From an uncultured Cyclobacteriaceae bacterium (GTDB lineage Bacteria; Bacteroidota; Bacteroidia; Cytophagales; Cyclobacteriaceae): 64,000 nucleotides of DNA. Each line of letters opens with the position of its first letter. Position 1 is the first letter of the stretch. Shown here in pieces: positions 41,611 to 53,600 of this stretch. The position numbers and the translations under genes are program-made. The notes beneath the pieces were generated by a model. That model was not told the origin of the DNA. It did not search any database and saw only the letters and a program-made list of their open reading frames with translations. The DNA lies in assembly GCA_947492745.1 (NCBI GenBank), contig CANLOE010000012.1:1-64000 (forward strand), in the 5' to 3' direction.

Positions 41611-44600
41611 TTAGTGTTTTTCTCCTGTAAGAATCATCTTTCTCTTATCAGACCTCTTTTTTCTTCTTTGCAGTACCTTTTCATTCTTTTGCGACAGGTC
41701 CAAATGGTCGGCGATGTTCTCAATGGTGGCATATTGTAGGATTTCCATAATGGATATTTCCTTGCCCAGCTCACTCTGGATTCTTTGTTGCATTGTGATA
41801 CCCAACAGGGAATTACCTCCTATATCAAAGAAATTATCCCGTATACCGACGCGTTCTACATCCAGTATTTCCTTCCATATTTCCAGCAATTGCTGTTGTG
41901 TTGTTGTATCGGGTTGTACAGTGCCATGGGTACCCTTTGCCGGCAATGCCATGTCCATCAGTTTTTTCCTATCCAATTTTCCACTATGACCGGTAGGAAC
42001 ACTATCGATAGCGATAAAAAAAGTGGGAACCATGTACTCAGGAAGGTATCCCAACAGGTGGTTTTTAAGGTGTTGTTCCTCTATGGCCATATCCTTGTCC
42101 AAGAGTGTGTAGTAGGCCACAAGGTAGGCTTCTTCTGCATCTTTCTTCGCTATGACCGCTGAGTCCCGAATACGGGCATGTTCATTCAGTACTGCCTGTA
42201 TTTCCTCAAGCTCTATCCGAAAGCCCCTGATTTTGACCTGATGGTCCATCCTACCTAGGTAGGTCAGCGTTCCTTCAGGTGTCCATCGGGCCAGATCTCC
42301 TGTTTTGTACATGCTTCCTTCTCCGAAAGGATTTTTGGGAAATTTCTCAGCGGTTAATTGTGCTTGGTTCAGGTATCCGCGGGCCAGTCCGATGCCTGCA
42401 ATGCATAACTCTCCTGCCACTCCGATGGGTACCGGTCGGTGTTCTTCATCGACAACGAAGATCTGAATATTGGCTATCGGTCTACCGATAGATATTGCCT
42501 CCCCCTGTTTATCGCAATGCCAAGCGGTAACATCGATGGCGGCCTCTGTAGGGCCGTACAGGTTGTACAGGGTGGCTGTATCAAAGGTCTCTAAAAAGCG
42601 GTCTTTGACATCTGTCCCCATGGCTTCGCCGCTACAGATGACCGTATGTAGGCTAGCACAGCTTCCCGATAGGCCCTTTTGGGCGAGAAATGCCTTGAGC
42701 ATGGAGGGTACAAAGTGGAGAAGTGTGATTTTTCTACTTTCAATGATATCCAGAATATAGGCAGGGTCTATATGCCTACCGGGTGCTGCAAATACTGACC
42801 GGGCTCCGTAGGATATCGGCCATAGTAGCTCCCAGACAGACACATCAAAACTAAAGGGGGTCTTTTGTAAGATGCAATCTTCTTTTTTCAGGGCATATTC
42901 TTCCTGCATCCATTGGATGCGGTTGAGTATAGCGGCATGTTCGGTCATCACTCCTTTGGGCCTGCCCGTGGAACCTGAGGTATAGATCACATAAGCCAAA
43001 TTACCCGAGGATACCTTTCGCTGCAACCTCCCTTTTACCTGTGTTATAGAGGTATTGTCCTCCCATGAGGGAGCCAGTGAAATGACCTCTATACCCATGT
43101 CCTTGGAAATATTGTCCATGAGCTGCCCCAGATGCGCTTGGGTCAATACTATTTTCGTCTTGTTTTTTTCATTGCCCTGTACTATCCCATCCTGTAGCAT
43201 ATGGGCCATACGCGCTTCAGGGTAATCAGGGGCAATCGGCACATAGGCGCCTCCTGCTCGTAATATGGCCAGAATACCCACCAGCATTTCGATGGACCTT
43301 TCCATGCAGATACCGACCAAGGTATCGGGCATTACTCCTTGCTTTTGTAGGTAAATGGCCAACTGCTTGCTTCTTTGCTCTAGGACGGCATAGGTGATTT
43401 CCTCCTCCTTGAACATCACTGCGATTTGGTCGGGTGTCTTTTTTACCTGTGCCTCGAACAGTCCATGGAGGCACTTCATCTTGGGAAAATCAGTATGGGT
43501 GTCATTGAAGCCCTCTAATAGCTGTTGTTTTTCCTCTTCTGCTATTATTCGGATATCTTTCACCGGTACCTGAGGATCCAAAACAACATCATCTATTATT
43601 TTTTTATAATACCCTAGGTGTCTTTCCATGGTATCTTCCAAAAATAAGTCTTTCCGATACCTCAATTGTAGTTTGAACTTATCTCCCGTATCGACGATAT
43701 CCAATGTATATTCGTTGGTGATGGCCTGTTGGACACCCTCCATAGGGGATATCTTCTTGGAAACACCGATGTCTTCCACTTCCAATATATCATTGAAATT
43801 CTGATAATTGAAGGCTATCGGAAACAGATCGGTATCCTTACCTTTTGACAGGCCCAGTGTGGAAAGCAACTTGGGATAGGGGTACTGCACGTGGTCCATA
43901 CTTACATTCAGATCGGAATTTAGTTGGCTGACCAAATCCGTAAACCTTTCCTTTCCATGTATCTGTGTTCTGGAAAGCATCATATTAATGTAAAAGCCTA
44001 TGCTTTTTTCATATTTATCCGTAGGTCTACCCGCAGTAGGCATACTTATGACAATATCACCAGTGGCGGCCAACTTGTACAGTAACACTTTGAATGCCGA
44101 TAACATCAAGGCCGGTAGACCGACTTTCACCCGCTTGGCAGCCTGTCTCAAAATATCCAATTCCCGGCCTTCCATGGTGAGGGTCACGCTTCCATCCTTC
44201 TCCCACGGTTCCAAATGCCTATTTTGAACTTGGTCATAGGGCAGCTCTAATTTGGAGGGCTTAGCTTGGAGTTTGCTTTCCCAGAAGGATAATGCTATTT
44301 TTCCCTCGCTACTATGGATGTAAGTGGATTCCCATTGGGCAAAATCTGCATAGCTAAGGTCTGGAATAACTTTTAAGGCCTTGTTTCCTTTGACAAGCCT
44401 TTCGTACATCATTGCAAACTCATTCAGCAACAGCATTGCTGAAATACCATCGAATACAATATGATGAACAACAAAGAGCAAATAGGTCTTGTACCCGTCG
44501 ACTGCTTCCCTGACATAAAATCGCATGACTTCTTTGGAAAGGTCCATGGGACGATGGAGCAATCTTTTGAAAACCGACTCTATATCTTGGCCTTTTTGTA

Positions 44601-47600
44601 AAATCTGATTGTCTATTTCTATTTCCGATCCATCACTACGGGACAACTCTTGATAGGGTATACCCGTAGCACTGTCCGTTCTGAAAACTGTTCGAAGGTT
44701 CGGGTACTTTTCCCTTATTTTGCTGACCACGTCCGTAACAATCTCTACATCAATTTTCCCATCGATACGGAGTGCTATGGGGACATTGTAGGTGGTGGAT
44801 TCAGGTTCTGCGACCTGCATGAACCAAAGTCCTTTTTGTCCCTCAGACAATGGTGAAGTCAAGGCAAGTTCTTCTTTATCGACAGGCGGTATATCCCGCA
44901 GCGGTTTTTCATTAGTGACAGCAGATTCGAACAAGGCGAAAACGGAGTCAAAATTCTCCAAGCTCAGTACTTCGCTCATTCTTATATGGAGTCCGAACTC
45001 CTCATTGACCGCGCGGACAAATTTCATCATTTGAATAGAGCTGAATTCGTGATCGTACAGAGAACCATTCCTTTCAATGCTCTTCATGGGGACCTTGAGT
45101 ATCCCTTCTACCAAAGCTTCGATCTTATCTCTCTGGTCATCGTCCATCTCTTCCAAAAGTGGGCTTTCGGACCCTTCGGTATATCCATCTCGACCAGTAA
45201 GTTCAGGAGTTGCTTTTTCATTGGTGACGGCAGCTTCGAACAAAGCGAAAACGGAGTCAAAATTCTCCAAGCTCAGTACTTCGCTCATCCTGATACCAAG
45301 GCCGAACTCCTCATTGACCGCACGGACAAATTTCATCATCTGAATAGAGCTGAACTCATGATCGTACAGAGAACTGCCTCGCTCAATCCCGTCTATGGGA
45401 ACCTTGAGTATCCCTTCTACCAAAGCCTCGATTTTGTCCCGCTGTTCACTATCCATCTTTTCCAAAAGTGGGCTTTTCATCGCTTGGTTCTCCGAGGGCC
45501 TTACTGCCACCTTTTTCAAACATTGTAACACTTCGAATACCACTGATCTACCCGATTCTATGGCCCAAGGGATTCTTGGGCCGGGAAAGACCCAGTGCCC
45601 CGCCAGAAAAAAGTTCTGCCAAGGTGTTCTATGACTTAGGGTGTTTTCACCTATTTGGTCTGTAGTGATGGCCCAGCCGGAGATGGCTCCTTTGTAGTTA
45701 GAAGTGAACTTTTCCATAGTCAAGGGAGTGGCCAGCTCAGTGGTAAACATTTCATTGATCAAAGAAGGAAAAGCTTCTAAAAAGAGGGATGTCAAATGGT
45801 TTTCGACCTGTGCTTTGTTATTTTTCCAAAAGGCCTCACTGATGTACTTGACAGGCACCGTGACGATTAGATAGTCACCTCTTTCGGAAAGGGATGCGTC
45901 CAATACCGTCGGGCATACAACATAGAGCATATTGGTATCAAAATGCTCCTTGAATTTTGTTTTCTTTTCATCCTCGAACGTAATCATGCCGTGTAGCAGT
46001 GCCCGTTCTTTATCGGTAAGTTTTTCCTTGATGCTTCCTTCAAAAAATACAGTGAGCACCACACTGGGCAAACAGGGTTTTCTTGTGGACAGTTGTTCCA
46101 AGTAGGCATGGCCCGATGCCTTACTTTTTTCTTGGATTTTGGTCATTAGTGGGTAGGGCGAGCCACAGAGCAATACCGTTTTCGCGCTGAAGGCTTTACC
46201 TTTTGCTATGACCCTTTTGATTTCTCCATTTTCAGCGTCAAAACGCTCCACACGGTGCCTATATTTTATATTACCGCCAAGGTTCTTGAATGTTTCTTCT
46301 AGGCTACGGATCAGTTTTTTCCATCCACCTTTGGGGTAGTATTGACTCGTTCCAAGAAAAGTGGTATACATCACTTTCATGGACAGGTAGGCTGTATCTT
46401 CCATTCTTTCTACAGGGTGTGTGAAAGGATTGTAGAAGTAATGATGAATTTCAGGAGAAAGGTGTTTTCCCAAGAATTCACCAAAGGTCAATCGATCATA
46501 GTATTCGCTATTTCCAAAGTATCTTTCCTCATCGAACATTTCTTCAAATAGGTTGAAGATTTCCTCTTTATGTTCGGGAAAGATATCGGCGAAGGTGGAC
46601 TGCAAGCCTTCTTTTGTACTCATTCCCAGAAGTTTAAAATCGGGTATCAAATGTGTGGTACAGGCACCACTGACATCAACCCTGTTTTGACTCAAGGGGG
46701 CCGGGATCCACTCTTGACGTATTTCAAGGTCTTTAAAGACCTGCTTGAATATAGGAGTGTTTTTCGGGTCGGGCACTACTGCTGAGATGGCATCGACATC
46801 ATAGCCCTTTCTTTTATAATTCTGTAAGTATCCTCCGGGAATATTGTGCGCTTCCAGCAGCAGCACTTTTTTACCTTCTTTGGCCAGGTAACAAGCGGAT
46901 ACAAGGCCTGCAATACCAGCCCCTATGACAATGACATCGTAATGATCATCACTTCCTCCCGAAGCCCCAATCGGAGCCGGAATCTTGGAAGCTGTACCAA
47001 AAACCGCTTTATTACTGGCTAAAGACACATTTTCCAAAGTATCTAAAGGTCTTTTTTGTCGTGCAACTTGTTTCTCTTCGCGAATGATGGGCAATCGCGG
47101 CTCGCTATCACCTATGTATTCTTCCAAGATAATATGAGCGTTGACACCTCCTACGGCATAACCATTGAGTGCAGCGCATTTAGGAGATGATCCGCTTTCC
47201 CAAGATTGGGCCTTATCGCTCAGAATCATGGAATGACCGGGATCGAGTTCTGTATTGATCCTATCCAAGCCTGGGATACCTGGTATGATCTTATGCTCAA
47301 AGGCTTTGACCACTTTGATGATAGAGGCCATTCCTGCGGCAAGCTCTGGGTGCCCGACGGTAGGCTTTACACTACCGATGTGCCATTTTTTGTTAGGGTC
47401 AGTACTCAATTCTGCATAGGCCTCACTGATAGCTCCTAATTCTATGGCATCCGCTATTCTGTTGGCAATACCATGGGCCTCTACATAATCTATGTTCTCT
47501 GGTCTAACTTTTGATTTTTCAATACTTGTTTTTATTACCTGTTTCATTCCTTTGGCACTGGGGGCTTCTAAAGAGAATCCTCGCCCGGAATGATACACTG

Positions 47601-50600
47601 AACTACCTTTTACCAAAGCTAGAATTTTGTTGCCTGCCTTTTTGGCTTTTTCCAAAGGCTTTAAGAACAATACCCCAGCTCCCTCACTGCGAACAAAGCC
47701 TTGGGCTTCATCGCAAAAACTACGGGTGACCCCATCCGCACTCAACAACTGTCTCATGCCATCTTCTATACTGAAGTCAAGTTCCTGATCGGAAATCACG
47801 TTCACCCCTCCGACAATAGCTTGATCGCACTCTCCAAGCTGTATACTTTGTATGGCTTTGTGCAGCGCCACATAGGCACTGGTACAATAAGCATTGACCA
47901 CCTCGCTGGGGCCTTTCAGGTTCAATTGAAATGAAATTTTGTTAGGGATCAAGTAAGCCGCATAATCTTTAAATCCGACCGACTCCTCCTTAGCGTCCGG
48001 AAAAACCTGTTGGGCACCTATAAACACACCTGTACGACCTGTAGAGAGGCTTTCCTTGGTTATTCCCCAGTGCTTCATGGCTTTTCCTATAACTCCATAA
48101 ATCAATTGCTGCTGACGGCTACAACTTGAAAATTCCGTACTTGTCATACCCAATAATGCTATATGTTCTTCCAAGCCATCTACCGTTATCCGGCCAAACG
48201 GGGAAGCATTTTCTTGAGCTATCACCCCATAGTCTTGGAGAAGTGCTTTTTCCCATAGGGCATTGGCATCTTTTGCTCCCGGAAAGACCCCTTCCATAGC
48301 TATGAATGCTATGGGGCTGGCCGCTTCGATGTACTCGTTGTTTTTCACAGGCAGTGAACTTTCAGCTTTGGTTACGGGTTGCTCTAAGACAACTTGTGGG
48401 GGTTCTGCCAAAGCAATTTGCTTAGCGTCAATTTCTGGATCTTCTTTTCTGGTATCTGCTTTGACCTGTTCATATACATAGCCTGATAGTTCGGCCAGTG
48501 TGGGATAATCGAAGAGTTTTGCCGCGACAATCTTCACATTGAACCGTTTGTTGATAGCACCCACCAATTCTACACCCAGTATAGAATCCAGCCCCAATTC
48601 ATTAAAGGGTTTATCTTCTTTCAGATCTTTTTCCTCCAGGTATAACACTTCCATAAGCTGGTCTTTTAAAATGGTAAGTGTAAGTTCTTGACTATTGATC
48701 AGGGGGTGTCCTGTGGCCGAGGTCATAATGGTTTTTTCCAATAGATCCGAGCCTCCATTTTCTACTTTTGCTTCAAAGGGTTTTTCCGTTGAAAAGGGTG
48801 AAATACCTTCATTTTTACCATTTGCTTTCCCGAGCACCATCTGGTCCTGGTTATCTACAGGATGTCGCTCCGGAGTCACCTCTAGCCCACTTTTTTGAAT
48901 ACCTGCTTTTGCCTGTTCGTGTACATAGGCTGCCAATTCTGTCAGTGTTGGGTAATTATAAAGTTTAGCAGCGACAATCTGGATATTAAAACGCTTGTTA
49001 ATAGTGCCTACCCATTCTACACCAAGCAACGAATCCAAGCCCAATTCATCAAAGGACTTGTCCTCTCTCAAGTCTTTTTCCTCCAGGTACAGTACTTCTA
49101 TAAGTTGGTCTTTCAAGATGGCCAGGGTAAGTTCTTGGCTTTTGAGGGTAGTTTTTTCAGTAGTTATGGTTGAGCTTGCTGCCTTGCTTTGTGCAGCAAG
49201 ATCCAAATCCGGATTCACATCCTCTACAGCAACAAGTGATATTTCATTCTTCATGACCATGGGCTCCGAAGGTCTTTCATCAATTGCTTCAAGGTGGATT
49301 TTACCTGAATTTGATTCTGTTCCCATTTGTGTTTTCGACGGGGCAGATCCATTGTGCAGGCTATCAAAGGAGTTTTCTCTAGCTACCCTGAACCAATAAC
49401 GGTCCTTGGCAAAGGGATAGGTCGGAAGGCTAACCTTCTTGGGCCGATTGTCTTGGTCATACAGTAGTTCCCAATCCACTTCAACCCCTTTTACCCATAA
49501 CTGAGCGAGGGACCTGTTTTCTTTGTTTTTTATAGCTGTTTCTATGTAGGCTCTTCCTGCTTGACCTTCCAGCAAGAAATCATGGTCACTCTTACTGATG
49601 CTACCGGTCAATGCCCTTGTTGGATGGCCTTTACTGTACGCTCCCAATTGTTCTTTCAACTCTTGAAGACTACCTACGTCCAGTGCCAGTCGTTCTTCCA
49701 TGGGTTCTCTGCCTATTTGAAGGGTATAGGCGATATCGTGCAGGTCAACATCCTCATTTGACTTTAAGTAGTCTATCAGATCGGAGGCCCGCTCCCTCAG
49801 GCGATCAGGGTTCTTGGCGGATAATAGTATGATGGCGGGGTCTTCCCTATGATAGTCGGTAGTTCCTGAGATGTATTCCTCTACGATGAGGTGGGCATTG
49901 CTTCCTCCTGCTCCAAAACTACTGAGCCCTGCCAATCTTGGTCGGTTCCCGTTCACAGACCAATCTTCCAAATGTTGTTGTACCCTAAAGGGTGTCTTTT
50001 TGAAGTCTATGTTCTTATTCAAAATACGGGAGTGCAGGCTCGGCACCAGTTGTTTGTGCTTCATCTGTAAAAGGATCTTGGTCAAACCAGAGATGCCCGC
50101 CGCAGATTCTGCATGACCGATATTGCTCTTCACACTTCCTATAGCGCAATATTGACCTTCTTTTGTACCCTCCTTGAACACCTTGCCCAAGCCTGATATT
50201 TCTATCGGGTCTCCCAAGCTCGTGCCTGTGCCATGGGCTTCTATATAACTGAAATCCGAGGGGCTTACCCCAGCTCTGTCCATGGCCTCTTTGATGACCA
50301 TGGCCTGCGCATTGGGATTGGGTACTGTATACCCATTGGTTTTTCCTCCATGGTTCAAGCTAGTGGACTTGATCACACCATAGATACGATCGCCATCGGC
50401 CTCAGCACAGCTCAAAGGTTTCAGCAGTACGGCCCCAACGCCTTCTGAGGGCACATACCCTTCTCCACCTTCTCCAAAACTCTCACACCTGCCCTTATTG
50501 GACAGAAACCTACCTTGGCTGAGTACCTTGTATTTATTGGGGTGGATGCTCAAATTGACTCCTCCCGCAATGGCCATGCTGCAATGGCCGTTATGAATGG

Positions 50601-53600
50601 CCTCCATAGCCAAATGTATGGCTGTCAGAGAGCTAGAACACATGGTATCCAAGGCCATACTGGGACCGTGCAGGTTCAGGTAATAGGATACCCTATTGGC
50701 GATACTGCTGGGACTGCTCGGTAGCGATAGAGGATTGCCTTTCCGGGTTTCTTCCACTCCGAACAATTGGTACTCTGAATACATAACTCCTACATATACA
50801 CCTACCGGTGCCCCTTTGGTCAAACTTTTTGAAGGATCCGTCTGTCGGAGGGTCTCCCTGGTATAGCCGGCATCTTCCATACAAGTCCAGGCCGTTTGCA
50901 GGAAAAGGCGTTCTTGGGGGTCCATTTGTACCGCCTCTCGGGGAGAGATATTGAAAAACAGTGGGTCGAACTTATCCATATCCTCAATAAAACCGCCCCA
51001 TTTGCCATAACTTTTACCCGGTGTCCCTTTCTCTACATCATATATGCTTTCAGCATCCCATCTATCCAGTGGGATTTCCGTAATGCAATCTCGGCCCTCC
51101 GAAAGTACTTTCCAGAACTCTTTCATGGTGCTGGCCTGTGGGTATCGGCCGCTCAGTCCTATGATGGCAATCCCTTCTTTCTCAATAGCGCTTGAAGCCC
51201 CTTTCGTTTGTTTTGGCCTGAAGAGTGGGGTATGCTTAGGGGTCATTGCCTCTTTTAATGGTGCATTCTCAAAATCAGGTATCGATTTTTCTTTTGTATT
51301 GACACCTATTATCTCCAGTAGACGATCCGAATGTTCCGCTAAAAAATAGTCGACCAGCTCTGTTAGGTTCCGATACTCAAAGAACAAGGTACTCGGTAGG
51401 TTGTCGAAGGATTTGCTCAATTGCTGTGTGAGCTTTACGGTCAGCACTGAGTCGATTCCGTACTTCTCGAAGGCATCGGTTATTTTGATCTTATCTATGG
51501 GGAGCTTCAGTACCGATGAGAGTTCGGATTTGAAGTAGTGGATAACCTCTTCTCTTGTTTTTTCCGTTTTAACTGCCACGATGGGTTTGTGAGTAGCTGC
51601 GGAGATTGTTTCAGGTCTATTCAAAAGTGTCTTTTCCAACAAATTCCTTTTCCCATAGGTCACGACCCCATGGCTGTGCCGCTGTTTCAACAACTTATCA
51701 AATACCTGAAGCCCCACGGCGTTGGGCATGGCATACATTCCCATGCTCTGTTCTAAATATTCCTTGGTGTCCACATCTACCTTCATTCCTCCCGCTGCCC
51801 AGAGCGGCCAATTGATACTTATGGTGTGCCCCTTTCTTCGGCCTTTCCTTACCAATCCATTTCGAAGATGGGCATGGTTATCCAGCCAAGCATTGGCTGC
51901 CGAGTAGTCCCCCTGACCAATATTACCCGTGATACCGGCCATACTGCTGAAGTAGACCATGAAATCCAAATCCATATCCTTGGTCGATTCATCCAAAAAT
52001 TTGGCTCCAAGGATTTTAGGATTCATGACCTCTCGTGAAGCTGCTGCGGTCCTGCTCTTTAAAAGACCATCTTTTAGCAGTCCGGCACTGTGGATGATGC
52101 CATCCAGTCTACCATAGGTCTCCATTATGTTATCCATGAGTTTTTGTACCGAAGACCTATCCGTCACATCGCAGGGGAGATAGACCGCTTTCATAACTTC
52201 AAGCTCTTCTTGAGACAAATGCCCCTTCTCACTACGTCCCACGAGTACCAATGTAGTATCCTTGACATTACTGATGTGCTCAGCGAAGGTTCGACCCAAG
52301 CCGCCGGAACCTCCAGTGATCAGGTACACTCCACCACTCTTTATCGCAAGGCCGTTTTCATTCACTTTTTCATCGAGAGGCCTCAGGTTCCGCACCTCCC
52401 TTATCCCGTTGAGGTAACGTACTTCTTTGTCCAAGGCGTGCCTTTCCGACTTAATGATTTCGGACAAAGTAGCTATATCATTTATTGTCAAGCGATCGAC
52501 ACCTATGGTTTTTCCCTTTATGTTCGGCATCTCCATGGACATTGTCTTGAGGAGAGCACTGACAAAGCCATGTTCAACATACGAGTCATTATCAAACAAG
52601 ACCTGAACTTCCATCTCTTCTTTTGAGCTGATCATGGGTTGTAGCAATGACAGAACGTCTGCATAATAGTCCGATTCACCAGTATCTCCACCTATCGCTA
52701 TAACCTCATCGATCAGCGTCTCTGTCAGCTTTTCGGCCAGAACACTTGAAGCACCGACCAAGATAACGAAAAGGGAATGGTGAGGGTCAGCGACTTTGTC
52801 CCTTATTATTGATTGCTCCCAGATAGGTTCATACATGTGAAGTCCTACCTCCTTGTTGTTGCCGTTGCTGCTGTTCCCGAGCGGTATCCTATCGGCCTGT
52901 CTTTTTCCAAAATCAGTTCCAATATCAAGGTTAAGAGCAACGAAACCCCTGAAACTAAGTAAGACCTCACCCGAAGAGGACAACATGTCCATATCAAAAC
53001 CGTTGCGCTTACTTTGAGCGTGATTGTAGGAGTGCTTTCGCGCATAACACCATACGGCCTCTCGGACCGGACCATATATATTCACCTCTTCCAGACTAAA
53101 GGGCAGGCTCAGACCGCTTACCCGCTCTCCTTCCAAGCCAGTTCCCAGACAGGTCTGTAAAGCGCAGTCCAATAGTCCCGGTGGCAAGGTATACCCCTCC
53201 TCTTGTACAGGGGCAATCTTGCTCAAACATGCCGAACCATTATAATACATCCTCTCTATACCTTGAAAACTACTCCCGTACTCCAAGCCAAGATCTTTGA
53301 ACATACCGTAGCATTCTTCACCACTTTTGGTCCCTTTCATGGTGGATTTGATTGATTCGACAGCTATAGGGTCAGGTTTAGTAAGCACTCTGGTACCCAA
53401 GCTACCCCTAGCATGTAGGTGTTCTGTTCCTAAGGCAACGCTAAAGATCTTATACTCCATTGCATCTCCTTTGTGTGATATAGTGAGCTGGATGTCCACG
53501 GGGCCTCCTTTGACGTACAGAGGGCGTAACCAGTTGACATTGGCGATTTGTGTTATGGAGCCTTCGATGCTCCGTTCGCCTGCCTCTCTGGCCATTTCCA

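Noticed and set aside
41611-44890. Condensation domain as a heterocyclisation domain making an oxazoline from serine
   Set aside because: The active-site motif is HHIVFDG, the standard HHxxxDG, not the DxxxxD motif of cyclisation domains.
44910-45475. Twin ACP repeat as an assembly duplication
   Set aside because: The two copies differ at scattered positions and in the spacer between them, so two real copies are more likely, although long reads should confirm.
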